Counted from the first letter of the stretch, positions 40,485 through 49,640 are shown. The stretch: DNA of 55,310 nucleotides from Candidatus Eremiobacteraceae bacterium (GCA_035710745.1 DASTCX010000035.1:94891-150200), one strand, 5' to 3'. Notes: a model not told the origin generated them from the letters alone. Numbers and translations: made by a program.

Positions 40485-42362
40485 CTACGGTTTGCGGCGG
40501 GGTGCGGTGATCAGGCGCAAGACATCGTCGGATCCGGGAACGCGTTCGAGGTGCGGGTAGCGATCGCCGCCATGGTACGCGATGTCGACGGTCCGATACA
40601 GGTCGTCGTCGAGGACGATCAATTCTATCTGCCGATTCGGGTCCTTCGCGTCGGCGAGCGCCCGATGGAGACCTTCGATCGAGAACTTGCGGCCGTTCAC
40701 GGCGACGATCTGCGTCTGCGGGCCGATGCCTGCGATCGCCGCGGGGGAGGCAGCGAGGACGTCGTCGATCTTGCCGTCGCTTCCGGTCGAAAAGCCAAGC
40801 GAATAACGGAAATTCGCGCTTCCGCCGGTTTCTTCGTCGAGCTCATCCCAATGGTTCGGGGTCCCCGTCCAGTAGAGGCGCCAGCCGGTAAGATCGATGC
40901 CGAATGACGCCGGATGCGGCGCGACGTCGTAGACCCACTTCTGGAAGAACCCGTTCCAATCGTACGGCTGAACGTTTTCGAGCGCTGCGACGACGTCATC
41001 GCGCGTGTATGGGACGACCATCGGCGGCGTGCTCTGCTGACCGTCGAACGCCTTGAGGAAATCGTCGAGCGATCGCCCGCCGTGCGACTGCGCTCGGATG
41101 ATCGCATCGACCGACAGCCACACGAGCTCGCCCTCGGTGTAGAAATCGCCTGCACTGCGTCGCTGAGACGACCACTCATCGGGTGCGTTGTACAGATACG
41201 GCGCGGCGATCGCGGTGTCGACGAGCGGATCCGCCAGCCGGCCCGGCTCGTAGTCCATCTGAGCATAGATGTTCGCGAGGTATTCCGGGTATTGCGATGT
41301 CGGCACAAAGCCGCTGCGGAATGCGAGCATGTCGCCGAGATACTGGTTCAAGCCTTCGTACACCCAAAGCAGATCGGTGCGCTCGGGCTTTTGATAGTCG
41401 GGCTGGATGAGATCCGCCGGCCTGCGGTACTTACCGTTCCAGGAATGCGAGTATTCGTGGGGGAGCAGATCGGCGCCGCTCTCCAGCTGCGCGGCGTTCG
41501 TCCAATAGTCGGCGCTCGCGCGATTGTCGCTCGATTCGTGATGTTCGATGCCTTGACCCGGGATAACGTCGGTGAGCGTCAGGAGAAAATGGTAGTGTCG
41601 CCAGTGCCGCGCGCCATAGAGCGCATCGGCTTCGGCGATGAGGTTCTTGTAATGCTGGACGTTCCCGTCGCTCAGGTCGAGGTCTTCGGGTGCGTCGCCG
41701 AAAGCGTCGATCTCGTTCGTGTAGCCGCCGCTGTCGAGCAGGACGATCCGGCGCCCGTATCGCCCGGCGTCGAGCGGTGAGTCGACGAGCGTCAACAACG
41801 ACGTCGTCGCGAAGTCGACCCTATCGCCATCGCGCTTCGGTCCCGAGAGCGCGGTGCCGAAGGTCCAGCCCGTTGGTAAGATGATGCTCGGCGTGAAATC
41901 GATGTCGGATGACGGGCGGCCGGCCGGATAGAGCAACACTCGGTTCCAGTTGATGATGACGATGTTCGGCGTCGCCATCGGATCCGATGCGGTGATCAGA
42001 TTGTCGAACGAGACGTCGAGTCTCGTCGCGCCCGGCGGCGGTGTCAAATGGAACGTCGAGAGGTCGACCGTGTCACGTGTCCATGCGACGTCGATGCCGT
42101 TCGCGCGGATATGCAGCGATGCGACGCCTTGGATCGGACCGCTCGGAGAGTGCTCGCCCGGTATCCACAGCGGATAGTAAAGCGTCATCGGGCCGTTCGC
42201 CGTGACCGGCACCGTTTCGGTGACGTGAAGGATGTTGCGCGGCGCTTCGCGCGCGTCGACCACGAGCGTTATCGGCGCTGCGGCAGCGTGCGCCGTCGCG
42301 GCCGCGGCGATGAAAGCCGCGGCCGCTGCGAAGATGCCCGTTGACAGCGCGGCCGGTTTCAC
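40485..42362 (-). CDS. Secreted M61-family metallopeptidase with PDZ domain
   Basis: The 625-residue protein has a signal peptide (about 1-28), an N-terminal beta domain, and a gluzincin catalytic domain with the zinc site HEYSH (302-306) and a Glu-rich helix about 50 residues later, then a C-terminal PDZ domain (about 525-610). The layout matches M61 glycyl-aminopeptidases. It should act outside the cytoplasm. Its ATG overlaps the stop of the upstream secreted protein gene (ATGA). Confidence 0.92.
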   Translation of the reverse strand: MKPAALSTGIFAAAAAFIAAAATAHAAAAPITLVVDAREAPRNILHVTETVPVTANGPMTLYYPLWIPGEHSPSGPIQGVASLHIRANGIDVAWTRDTVDLSTFHLTPPPGATRLDVSFDNLITASDPMATPNIVIINWNRVLLYPAGRPSSDIDFTPSIILPTGWTFGTALSGPKRDGDRVDFATTSLLTLVDSPLDAGRYGRRIVLLDSGGYTNEIDAFGDAPEDLDLSDGNVQHYKNLIAEADALYGARHWRHYHFLLTLTDVIPGQGIEHHESSDNRASADYWTNAAQLESGADLLPHEYSHSWNGKYRRPADLIQPDYQKPERTDLLWVYEGLNQYLGDMLAFRSGFVPTSQYPEYLANIYAQMDYEPGRLADPLVDTAIAAPYLYNAPDEWSSQRRSAGDFYTEGELVWLSVDAIIRAQSHGGRSLDDFLKAFDGQQSTPPMVVPYTRDDVVAALENVQPYDWNGFFQKWVYDVAPHPASFGIDLTGWRLYWTGTPNHWDELDEETGGSANFRYSLGFSTGSDGKIDDVLAASPAAIAGIGPQTQIVAVNGRKFSIEGLHRALADAKDPNRQIELIVLDDDLYRTVDIAYHGGDRYPHLERVPGSDDVLRLITAPRRKP

Positions 42363-43036
42363 ATCCCGCCGGCGTGCGTCGTGGACGGCTTCACGTCGGG
42401 ATTCTTCTCAGCGAAAGCGCCGCTCGGGTTCGGGACGAGCCAGAACTCGAGATCCCACAAGTGGGCGAAGTGAAACGCGAACGCGACTTGCGCCGTCGAT
42501 AGCGCCTTGCCCGTCTTGACGATATCCGCTGCGGTGACCGACGCCGGGTCTCCGCCGACTTTCGTTATCGAGCTGTCTTCCATGCCGCCGAACTTCAGCG
42601 TCGCATCAGGCTCCATCAACGCGTAGTGCACGTGGTTTTCGAATTCGAACCAACGAGCCGGGATGATGCCCCATCTCGATGGCGGGTGCTTCGCGTCGGT
42701 CCATAGCGTGCTGTAGTCGACGCCGATAAGACGGCCCTTGACGTCGTACCAGATCTGACTCGGGTGCGTTTCGTCACTGACCCAGTACTTCGGGTTGACC
42801 CACGATATCGCGCCGGTGCGGTCTTCGTTGTTATACCGGAAGTAGCCGGCGGCGCTCGCTTGCGTCGTCGTGCCGTACATCTTTTGCAGCTCGGCGGTCG
42901 CCCTGGTCACGAACGGCTGCTCCGCAGCCGTCGGCGTGTCGGGCGGTGCCTTCGTCGCCGCCGCGTTTGACGCCAATGGAGAAAGAGCCGCGAGCGTAAG
43001 GCACGCGGCCATGATGAAGGCGTGTTTTTGCTTCAT
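42359..43036 (-). CDS. Secreted protein of unknown function
   Basis: The 225-residue protein has a signal peptide (about 1-26) and a domain rich in Trp, Tyr, His and Asp (RYNNEDRTGAISWVNPKYWVSDETHPSQIWYD, ENHVHYALMEPD, HFAHLWDLEFWLVPNPSG). No family recognised. It overlaps the M61 gene start by four bases, so the two are probably co-translated; it could be a partner or substrate-binding protein. The ATG at 43036 is chosen for the signal peptide; the frame is open further upstream. Confidence 0.7.
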   Translation of the reverse strand: MKQKHAFIMAACLTLAALSPLASNAAATKAPPDTPTAAEQPFVTRATAELQKMYGTTTQASAAGYFRYNNEDRTGAISWVNPKYWVSDETHPSQIWYDVKGRLIGVDYSTLWTDAKHPPSRWGIIPARWFEFENHVHYALMEPDATLKFGGMEDSSITKVGGDPASVTAADIVKTGKALSTAQVAFAFHFAHLWDLEFWLVPNPSGAFAEKNPDVKPSTTHAGGM

Positions 43037-43061
43037 GCGCGCAGGTTCGGCTCTTTTGAGC

Positions 43062-43430
43062 CTAGCCCTTGCGCTGGTGGAGCAGGAACGAGTTGCCTTC
43101 GGTGTCCTCGCAGACCGCCATGAAGCAGTCGCCGGTGTCGAATGGCCCGTCGAGAATCGTGACCCCGCGATCGCGATATCGCTCGACTGCGGCTTCGCAG
43201 TCCTCGACCGAGAACATGACGCCCGCGCTCGGATGCCATGAGCCATCCTGCATCTGCCACACGCCGAACGTCGCGCCATCGGCGAGTTCGAACTCGGCCC
43301 CCTGCGAGAGCTCGACGCTCATCGGCAGGCCGAGCGCGTCGCGGTAGAACTTCACCGCGCGCTTAGCATCTTTTGCGAGGTACGTGTGGACGTCGATGCC
43401 CTTGATCGTGGTTGCCGTAGCTGTGCTCAT
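43062..43430 (-). CDS. VOC-superfamily (glyoxalase/bleomycin-resistance-like) protein
   Basis: The 122-residue protein shows the beta-alpha-beta-beta-beta fold pattern with VHTYLAKDAKRAVKFYRDALGLP and VCEDTEGNSFLLHQRK. Such proteins bind metals and act as isomerases, dioxygenases or antibiotic-binding proteins. It lies 25 bases upstream of the secreted protein gene and is the first gene of the run that ends with dinB. A perfect dyad sits 73 bases upstream. Confidence 0.85.
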   Translation of the reverse strand: MSTATATTIKGIDVHTYLAKDAKRAVKFYRDALGLPMSVELSQGAEFELADGATFGVWQMQDGSWHPSAGVMFSVEDCEAAVERYRDRGVTILDGPFDTGDCFMAVCEDTEGNSFLLHQRKG

Positions 43431-43502
43431 CGTCTATCCTCTCGACGGCTTCGTGCTGCGGCGTCCGCTTCCGCGCCGCCGGCTACGGCAATCCTAACCC
43501 TT

Positions 43503-43529
43503 CAAACCTGACATCTGCTGTCAGGTTTG
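43503..43529. promoter_or_regulatory. Perfect 27-base dyad, probable operator
   Basis: CAAACCTGACA-TCTGC-TGTCAGGTTTG is an 11-bp perfect dyad with a 5-base centre, upstream of the VOC gene. There is no T-run, so it is more like a repressor or activator site than a terminator. Confidence 0.6.
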
Positions 43530-43558
43530 TTGGCGTAATATCTTTTTAGGGCTAGGCG

Positions 43559-44716
43559 TCAGGGCCGGATGCGATCGTACGAAGTCGCGAGGCGGTTCCA
43601 CACTTGCGTCGCAGGATCGTTGTCGTCGGTACGGTTCGTCAGCACGACCATTGTGAGGCGGCGATGCGCGTCGTACCATGCTTCGGCGGTGAAACCGTCA
43701 TAGAAACCACTATGGCCGCGCCAGAGGCGACCGTCGTGTTTGTCACTTTCGAGGATCTCGTTCTTTCCGCCGGGTGCGAGCATGGTCGCGAGCGATTTGC
43801 TCGACACGAGGGATCCTCCGAAGAGTGCGTCGGTGAATCGCGCGACGCCGATCGCGGTCGCTGCGACGCCGCCGTCCGTCCACACGGGCCCCCAGTCGTA
43901 GGTCGGAACGCCGAGATCGCGCGCATCCTTGAAGGTGTCAATTAGTTTGCCGTGCTCGAGATCGTACCCCGGAGATATCCGCGGCGCGAACCGCGCGACG
44001 CGATCGATGTCGACGTCGTCTTGAAGATGCAGTGGCTCGAGCACGAATCGGTCGAGCTCCGCGCCCACGCTTGCGCCGCTCGCTTTTTCGATGACCCCGC
44101 CGAGCATCACGTAGCACGAGTTGCAATAGTCGAATCGCGAGCCGGGCGAAAAGCGGACCGGTCCCTCGCGACGTTCGAGTTGATCGCGGGTCCAAACGTG
44201 ATTTGGATCGCCGAGCAGCTTGAGGATGATCGGATCGTCCTCGTCATCGCGATAGCCGCTCGTATGGCCGAGCAGGTTCATAACCGTGACGCGCGACGCG
44301 TCGGGCAGGTATGCCGGGACGTACGGTGTGATCGAGTCGGAAAGGCGCAACCGCCCCTCTTCGACAAGTCGCATCGCAATCGTCGCGATAAACATCTTAC
44401 TGACGCTGGCAAGCACGAACATGCTGCTGTCCGTAATCGGGACGTTGGTCGAAAATGTCGACCGACTCCAGACGCCGCTCTCGCCGGTCCAGATGACAAG
44501 CCCATCGTCGGCGATCGCCGCCGAGACCCCAGGGGCACCGCTCGCGATGCGCGCCTCATCGAGCACCATCTGGAGCTGCGCGGCTTCACCAGCCGTCACG
44601 CGCGAGGGCGCATTTCTCGCCTCAACGTGAGATGGTAGACCGATGATCACGGCGGCTGACGCGGCAGCGACCCAGAGCGTCGCGATCTTGCGCACGGTGG
44701 TCGTTTCAAGCGACAT
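43559..44716 (-). CDS. Serine hydrolase, beta-lactamase/DD-peptidase (class C-like) family
   Basis: The 385-residue protein has a signal or membrane-anchor segment (about 10-30) and the three class C motifs: Ser104-Val-Ser-Lys107 (SVSK), Tyr197-Cys-Asn199 and a HSG near 340. The family includes esterases, D-amino-acid peptidases and beta-lactamases, and the substrate cannot be told. The start ATG 44716 is chosen because the frame upstream runs antisense to the WYL regulator gene. It is divergent from that regulator. Confidence 0.9.
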   Translation of the reverse strand: MSLETTTVRKIATLWVAAASAAVIIGLPSHVEARNAPSRVTAGEAAQLQMVLDEARIASGAPGVSAAIADDGLVIWTGESGVWSRSTFSTNVPITDSSMFVLASVSKMFIATIAMRLVEEGRLRLSDSITPYVPAYLPDASRVTVMNLLGHTSGYRDDEDDPIILKLLGDPNHVWTRDQLERREGPVRFSPGSRFDYCNSCYVMLGGVIEKASGASVGAELDRFVLEPLHLQDDVDIDRVARFAPRISPGYDLEHGKLIDTFKDARDLGVPTYDWGPVWTDGGVAATAIGVARFTDALFGGSLVSSKSLATMLAPGGKNEILESDKHDGRLWRGHSGFYDGFTAEAWYDAHRRLTMVVLTNRTDDNDPATQVWNRLATSYDRIRP

Positions 44717-44755
44717 CCGAAAGAATCCCACGAAGCATTGCAAAAGTGGGCTGTC

Positions 44756-45709
44756 GTGAAATCGGAGCGCCTTCTCGCGATGCTCCTCATGCTCCAGGCG
44801 CGCGGCCGGGCGAGCGCACGCGAGATCGCGTCGTCGCTCGAGGTGTCGGAGCGGACCGTGTATCGCGACCTCGACTCGTTGAGCGCCGCGGGCATTCCCG
44901 TCCATGCCGAGCGCGGAGCGCACGGCGGCATCGTGCTCGCCGACGGCTACCGGCGCGCGCTCACGCAATTCCGTGACGAGGAGATCCGAGCGCTCTTCGC
45001 TTCGGCGGCCGAGACGCTCGCCGACGTCGGGCTCGGCGACAACTTGCGCCGCGCCCTCGAAAAGCTGAGCGGCGCGCTGACCGAGTCGCAGAAGCGCGCA
45101 GCCGCGAACGTTCGCGGGCGCATCCACATCGATCCGCGACGGTGGAAGCAGGCGCAGCAGCCGCGAGCGATGCTCTCCGCGCTCCGCACCGCATGCGCCG
45201 AAGACCGCCGCACCGTCCTCCATTATCGCGATCGCAACGCGAAGGTGAGCGAACGCATCGTCGAACCGCTCGGTCTCGTGGCGAAAGCCGGCGTCTGGTA
45301 CCTCGTCGCGCTGTACGGCCCGGAGATGCGCGTCTTCCGCGCGGATCGCATGCTCGGCCTCGACGTCATGCCCGAGCGTTTCGAACGACCGCCGGACTTC
45401 GATCTCGATAGCTACTGGACGAAGTGGAGCACGGAGTTCGAGCGCAGCCTACCGGGCTTTGCGGTCGTCCTTCGCGTCGCGCCGAACGCTGTCGACGACG
45501 TGACATCGTACTGGGAGTGCGAACTCGTCGGTCAAGGACGCCGCGGCTGGAAAACGTACAAACTGCTCTTCCCCGGACTTGAAGTCGCGGTCGCGCACGT
45601 GCTCGCGTGGGGCGATCGCGTGGAAGCGGTCGAACCGGCGGAGCTTCGTTCGACGATCGTCACGCGAGCTGCCGGCGCGATGCGTCGCTACGCGCCGCGA
45701 GAGCCCTGA
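44756..45709 (+). CDS. HTH and WYL-domain transcriptional regulator (YafY type)
   Basis: The 317-residue protein has an N-terminal helix-turn-helix (ARGRASAREIASSLEVSERTVYRDLDSLSAAGIPV), a linker and a WYL domain (KVSERIVEPLGLVAKAGVWYLVALY) followed by the WCX-like C-terminus. WYL proteins respond to DNA-damage or ligand signals. GTG 44756 is preferred over TTG 44738. It is divergent from the serine hydrolase with only 39 bases between starts, and it may regulate that gene. The big BNR-repeat gene follows 35 bases downstream. Confidence 0.88.
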   Translation: MKSERLLAMLLMLQARGRASAREIASSLEVSERTVYRDLDSLSAAGIPVHAERGAHGGIVLADGYRRALTQFRDEEIRALFASAAETLADVGLGDNLRRALEKLSGALTESQKRAAANVRGRIHIDPRRWKQAQQPRAMLSALRTACAEDRRTVLHYRDRNAKVSERIVEPLGLVAKAGVWYLVALYGPEMRVFRADRMLGLDVMPERFERPPDFDLDSYWTKWSTEFERSLPGFAVVLRVAPNAVDDVTSYWECELVGQGRRGWKTYKLLFPGLEVAVAHVLAWGDRVEAVEPAELRSTIVTRAAGAMRRYAPREP

Positions 45710-45744
45710 AGGGAATGGCTTTGCGGCGACAAGAATCGCCGCGC

Positions 45745-48708
45745 ATGAGACACTTCCGCGCTCTTGTGCTTTCGTTCGTAACGGTCGCGCTTTTCGTCGC
45801 GCCGTCGCTCGCGTCAACGGACGTCCATCCGTACGACGCGATGCACTGGCGCATGATCGGACCGTTCCGCGGCGGCCGTTCGAACGCCGTCACCGGCGTG
45901 CCGGGAAACCCGACGCTCTTCTATTTCGGCGCGGTCGCCGGCGGCGTGTGGAAGACCGACGACGCCGGACGGACTTGGAAGCCGATCTTCGATTCGCAGC
46001 CGATCGCGTCCATCGGCGCGATCGCGGTCGCGCAGTCCGATCCGCGCGTCATCTACGTCGGCTCCGGCGAAGCGGACATGCGTTCCGACATAACGTACGG
46101 CGACGGCATGTACAAGTCGAGCGATGCCGGCGCGACCTGGCGCCACATCGGGCTCGACGACACGCGCCAAATAGGCAAGGTCGCGGTCGATCCGCAAAAT
46201 CCGGATCGCGTTTTCGTCGCAGCGCTTGGCCACGGGTGGGGACCGAACACGCAGCGCGGCGTCTTCCGCTCGCTCGACGGCGGCAACACATGGCAGCGCG
46301 TCCTCTATAAAGATCAGAACACGGGCGCCATCGACGTCGTCATCGACCCGAACGATCCCAAGACCGTCTTCGCGGCGCTGTGGCAGACGCGGCGTCCTCC
46401 GTGGAATATCTACCCGCCTTCGAGCGGTCCGGGCACCGGGCTCTACATCTCCCATGACGGCGGCACGTCGTGGCAACAGGTCACGTCGAGCGGTTTCCCG
46501 CGCGGGCACGTCGGCCGGATGGGTATCGCCGTCGCTCCGAGCGACTCGCACCGCGTGTACGCGATCGTCGACGCGGCGAAAGGCGGCTTGTACCGGTCGG
46601 ACGACGGCGGCGCTACCTGGTCGCTCGTCGACGCGGACCGGCGCTTGTGGCAGCGCGGCTGGTACTTCTGCAAGCTGGCGGTCGATCCGGTCGATCGCGA
46701 CACCGTCTACATCTCCGATACGGCGTTCTACCGATCGACCGACGGCGGCAAGCATTTCACGGCGATCAAGGGATCGCCGGACGGCGACGACTTCCATCAA
46801 CCGTGGGTCGACCCGCGCGATCGCGACCGCATCGCGCTTGCGAGCGATCAGGGGACGAGCATCAGCGTCGACCGCGGGCTGACCTGGAGCTCGTGGTTCA
46901 ATCAGCCGACCGGACAGTTCTACCATATCGAGGCTGACGATCAGTTCCCGTTCAACGTTTACGGCGCGCAGCAGGACAACGGAGCCGCGAAAGTGCCGAC
47001 GCGAAGCGACGCGTTCGGCATCACGTCGTTCGACTGGCAGATGATCGTCGCGGGCGGCGAATCGGGCTACGTCGGCGCCTCGAGCACCGATCCGAACATC
47101 CTGTACGGCGACACGGTGAGCCGCGAAGATCTGCGCTCGCGCCAGACACAGTCGATCGACCCGACGATCGCCTTCCCTGGGCTTTACCGATCGACGTGGA
47201 CGCTGCCGCTGGCGCAATCGCGTTCGGAAAAGGGCGTGCTCTATTTCGGACGGCAGGTGATCTTCCGCTCAGCAGACGGCGGCAACAGCTGGCGCATCAT
47301 CAGCCCCGACCTGACGCGGCCGAACCCGGCCGTACCCCACAGCCTCGATCCGCCTACGGCGGCGGACAATGATGGGACCGGCGTGCGGCGGGGCGTCGTA
47401 CAAGCGATCGCGCCGTCGCCCATCCGGGCCGGCGCGATATGGGCGGGCACCGACGACGGCAAGATCTGGCTGACACGCGACGAGGGGGCGACGTGGAGCG
47501 ACGTCACACCGAAGCAGCTCGGAGCCTGGAGCAAGGTCGGGATCATCGAAGCGTCGGCGTTCGATCCTGCGACGGCCTATGCCGCGATCGATCGTCATCA
47601 GGTCGACGATCTTCGTCCCTACATATATAAGACCCACGACTGGGGCGCGACGTGGACGCCGGCCATGCGCGGCATACCCGCTGGCGCGTACGTCAATGCG
47701 GTGCGTGAAGATCCGTCGAGACGCGGTCTCCTCTACGCGGGAACCGAACTCGGCGTCTTCGTCTCGTTCGACGATGGCGCCAACTGGCAATCGCTGCGTC
47801 TCAACATGCCGGTCGTGCCGGTCCGCGACCTCGTCGTCAAGCAAGATTCGCTCGCGATCGCGACGCATGGGCGATCGTTCTGGGTCCTCGACGATCTCTC
47901 GCCGCTCCATCAGGCGATGTCGACGTCGAGCCCTGCCTGGCTCTTCGCACCCGAGGCGGCGATCCGCATGCGCGCACACGTCGACCCCAGCGAGGCGCTG
48001 CCGCCCGAGGAACCCGCAGGCGAGAATCGCGCCGACGGAGCGTTCGTCGACTACATCGTCAACGCGAAGCTGACGGGTCCGTTGACGCTTTCGATCTACG
48101 ACGCATCGGGCGCGCTCGTACGGAACTATTCGAGCGCGCATCCGCCGCAAGCGGTCAACCCGGACGAGCTCGACTTTCCGGCGTTCTGGGCGCCGCCCGG
48201 ACAGGCGTTGTTGGCGTCACCCGGCGCGCATCGGTTCGCCTGGGATTTCGCGTACGCGCTGCTGCCCGGCGAACCGCAAAGCGGCTTCCTCGGAGGCGTA
48301 CTCGCACCGCCGGGTCGCTACACTCTACGACTGGCGGAAGGCGGGCATACGTGGTCGCAACCGCTCGTGGTCGAGAAAGATCCGCGCGTGCGCTCCTCGG
48401 ACGCCGACCTCGTCGAACAGTTCCGAGTCGCTCGCGAGATCGAGGCGATGCGGGTCCTCGCTCACACAGCCTTTGAAACCGCCTTGCACAAGGGCAAGAA
48501 GGCTTTGGCGGGAGGGCCGCCTACGCAAAGCCCCGACAACTCGGTCGGATCACCGACCGTCGAGTTCACGAGCCTTTGGGCCGTCGGCAACGGCCTCGAT
48601 GCGCTCCAGGCCGCGGTCGAAAGCGCGGACACGCCCCCTACCAGCGACGAGATGCGAGCGCTCGCACATTGGCGATCGGACCTCGACCAGGACCGTCGGC
48701 AACTGTGA
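45745..48708 (+). CDS. Secreted BNR/Asp-box repeat beta-propeller protein (sortilin/VPS10-like)
   Basis: The 987-residue protein has a signal peptide (about 1-24) and at least eight Asp-box repeats, S/T-x-D-x-G-x-T-W (for example TDDAGRTW, SSDAGATW, SLDGGNTW, SHDGGTSW, TRDEGATW, SFDDGANW), which form beta-propeller blades. The C-terminal ~230 residues are a separate beta domain. Such proteins occur as exported VPS10-like glycosyl-hydrolase-annotated enzymes; the enzyme activity is unproven. A second ATG at 45715 is possible. A small RNA candidate follows. Confidence 0.88.
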   Translation: MRHFRALVLSFVTVALFVAPSLASTDVHPYDAMHWRMIGPFRGGRSNAVTGVPGNPTLFYFGAVAGGVWKTDDAGRTWKPIFDSQPIASIGAIAVAQSDPRVIYVGSGEADMRSDITYGDGMYKSSDAGATWRHIGLDDTRQIGKVAVDPQNPDRVFVAALGHGWGPNTQRGVFRSLDGGNTWQRVLYKDQNTGAIDVVIDPNDPKTVFAALWQTRRPPWNIYPPSSGPGTGLYISHDGGTSWQQVTSSGFPRGHVGRMGIAVAPSDSHRVYAIVDAAKGGLYRSDDGGATWSLVDADRRLWQRGWYFCKLAVDPVDRDTVYISDTAFYRSTDGGKHFTAIKGSPDGDDFHQPWVDPRDRDRIALASDQGTSISVDRGLTWSSWFNQPTGQFYHIEADDQFPFNVYGAQQDNGAAKVPTRSDAFGITSFDWQMIVAGGESGYVGASSTDPNILYGDTVSREDLRSRQTQSIDPTIAFPGLYRSTWTLPLAQSRSEKGVLYFGRQVIFRSADGGNSWRIISPDLTRPNPAVPHSLDPPTAADNDGTGVRRGVVQAIAPSPIRAGAIWAGTDDGKIWLTRDEGATWSDVTPKQLGAWSKVGIIEASAFDPATAYAAIDRHQVDDLRPYIYKTHDWGATWTPAMRGIPAGAYVNAVREDPSRRGLLYAGTELGVFVSFDDGANWQSLRLNMPVVPVRDLVVKQDSLAIATHGRSFWVLDDLSPLHQAMSTSSPAWLFAPEAAIRMRAHVDPSEALPPEEPAGENRADGAFVDYIVNAKLTGPLTLSIYDASGALVRNYSSAHPPQAVNPDELDFPAFWAPPGQALLASPGAHRFAWDFAYALLPGEPQSGFLGGVLAPPGRYTLRLAEGGHTWSQPLVVEKDPRVRSSDADLVEQFRVAREIEAMRVLAHTAFETALHKGKKALAGGPPTQSPDNSVGSPTVEFTSLWAVGNGLDALQAAVESADTPPTSDEMRALAHWRSDLDQDRRQL

Positions 48709-48728
48709 CCCATGGCACGGCCCCGGTG

Positions 48729-48758
48729 ATGACAGCGACGGGGGATGTCTGCTAGAAT
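48729..48758 (+). promoter_or_regulatory. Candidate housekeeping promoter for a small RNA
   Basis: ATGACA (48729-48734), an 18-base spacer, and an extended -10, TGC-TAGAAT (48750-48758). Starts would be near 48765, and a strong terminator follows within 50 bases. Confidence 0.45.
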
Positions 48759-48764
48759 CATCCG

Positions 48765-48815
48765 TAGGGAAACGGAACGCCCGCCGGCAGATGGAAGACC
48801 GGAGGGCGTTTTGTT
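48765..48815 (+). ncRNA. Candidate small RNA of about 50 bases
   Basis: Between the extended -10 and the T-rich terminator there is no room for a protein gene. The transcript would consist of a short leader and a GC-rich hairpin. It is proposed only from the promoter-terminator spacing; it could alternatively be a leaky remnant or a terminator for the BNR gene alone. Confidence 0.3.
48776..48815 (+). terminator. Factor-independent terminator after the BNR-repeat gene
   Basis: AACGCCCGCCGG, an 11-base loop and CCGGAGGGCGTT (one mismatch) followed by TTGTTATT. It is about 70 bases beyond the BNR gene stop and would also end the candidate small RNA. Confidence 0.75.
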
Positions 48816-48822
48816 ATTGGAG

Positions 48823-48845
48823 CGGTCGACCTTTACGGTCGACCG
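48823..48845. repeat. Intergenic inverted repeat, GGTCGACC type (copy 6)
   Basis: CGGTCGACC-TTTAC-GGTCGACCG with a GGAG left flank, identical in its stem and loop to copy 1, between the terminator and the permease gene. Confidence 0.85.
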
Positions 48846-48866
48846 GAGCCGAACGAAGCTCGGCTC
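48846..48866 (-). terminator. Hairpin terminator after the first permease gene
   Basis: GAGCCGA, a 7-base loop and TCGGCTC lie directly beyond the TauE/SafE stop at 48867. Confidence 0.5.
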
Positions 48867-49640
48867 TCAGAACATCCGAACTGCCGTCACGGCCATGACG
48901 AGCGCGGTCGCCGGGCGGACGACTTTATCCGGTAGCACGCCGCAGAGGCGGCTCCCGATGATGACGCCGGGAATCGAACCGACGAGCAAGCTGAGCGTCA
49001 TCGGGAAGTTGATGCTCCCGAGCGCCCAATGGCCGGCGGCTGCGATCGGAACGATGATCGCCGCGAACGCGACGCCCGAACCGACGAGCTGTTGAAAACG
49101 CATCGTCGGCAAGATGAGATAGAGCAGCGTCATCGCGATCGAACCGGCGCCGATCGACGTCAGGCTGACGAGGAAGCCGACACCGAGTCCGATGAGCACG
49201 ATCACCGCCGCCTTCGGGCGCAGGGGCACCCAGTTCTTGCTCTTCTCGCGATTGCTCTGGATGTACTGGCCGAACAAGATGATGCCGGCGACGAGGAAGA
49301 GCAGCGAACCGAGGCCGTGCTTCAAGTACTCGTTGAGCGCATCGATCGAGATCAGCCGTTTCACATAGCCGAGCATCAGGACGCCCGCGACGGCGCCGGG
49401 GATGCCGCCTATCGCGAGCAGCAAGACGAGTTTCCAGCGCACCGTCTGTTGGCGCCAGTGCACGAACATGCCGACGAGCTTCGTCGGCACGCTGTACGCG
49501 AGATCCGTGCCAACGGCGACGAGCGGCTGGACGCCTATCAACAAAACGAGGACCGGCATCATGAGCGCGCTGCCGCCCACGCCGGAGAACCCGACAGCGG
49601 TTCCGACGAGAAGGCCTGCGAGCGCTATGTGCCAGTCCAT
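48867..49640 (-). CDS. TauE/SafE-family permease (copy 1)
   Basis: The 257-residue membrane protein has about eight hydrophobic helices and the TSUP pattern (GLLVGTAVGFSGVGGSALMMPVLVL and, in the second half, GVGFLVSLTSIGAGSIAMTLL). The family exports sulfite, sulfonates or other organosulfur anions. The start ATG 49640 gives exactly the same length as its neighbour and a GGAA ribosome site 7 bases upstream; a GTG six bases further upstream is less likely. It is a tandem paralogue of the gene at 49674. Confidence 0.88.
   Translation of the reverse strand: MDWHIALAGLLVGTAVGFSGVGGSALMMPVLVLLIGVQPLVAVGTDLAYSVPTKLVGMFVHWRQQTVRWKLVLLLAIGGIPGAVAGVLMLGYVKRLISIDALNEYLKHGLGSLLFLVAGIILFGQYIQSNREKSKNWVPLRPKAAVIVLIGLGVGFLVSLTSIGAGSIAMTLLYLILPTMRFQQLVGSGVAFAAIIVPIAAAGHWALGSINFPMTLSLLVGSIPGVIIGSRLCGVLPDKVVRPATALVMAVTAVRMF

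Noticed and set aside
43503-43529. LexA/SOS box upstream of the dinB operon
   Set aside because: The dyad does not fit CTGT-N8-ACAG or GAAC-N4-GTTC types; it is recorded only as an operator of unknown regulator.
43559-45223. 554-residue version of the serine hydrolase
   Set aside because: The extension runs antisense through the WYL regulator; the ATG at 44716 yields a signal peptide and normal length.
45607-45744. Upstream extension of the BNR-repeat gene
   Set aside because: It lies in the end of the WYL gene in another frame, and the signal peptide begins at the ATG at 45745.
7854-48845. CRISPR array formed by the repeated GGTCGAC palindromes
   Set aside because: The copies are single or paired, kilobases apart, with no regular spacers and no cas genes.
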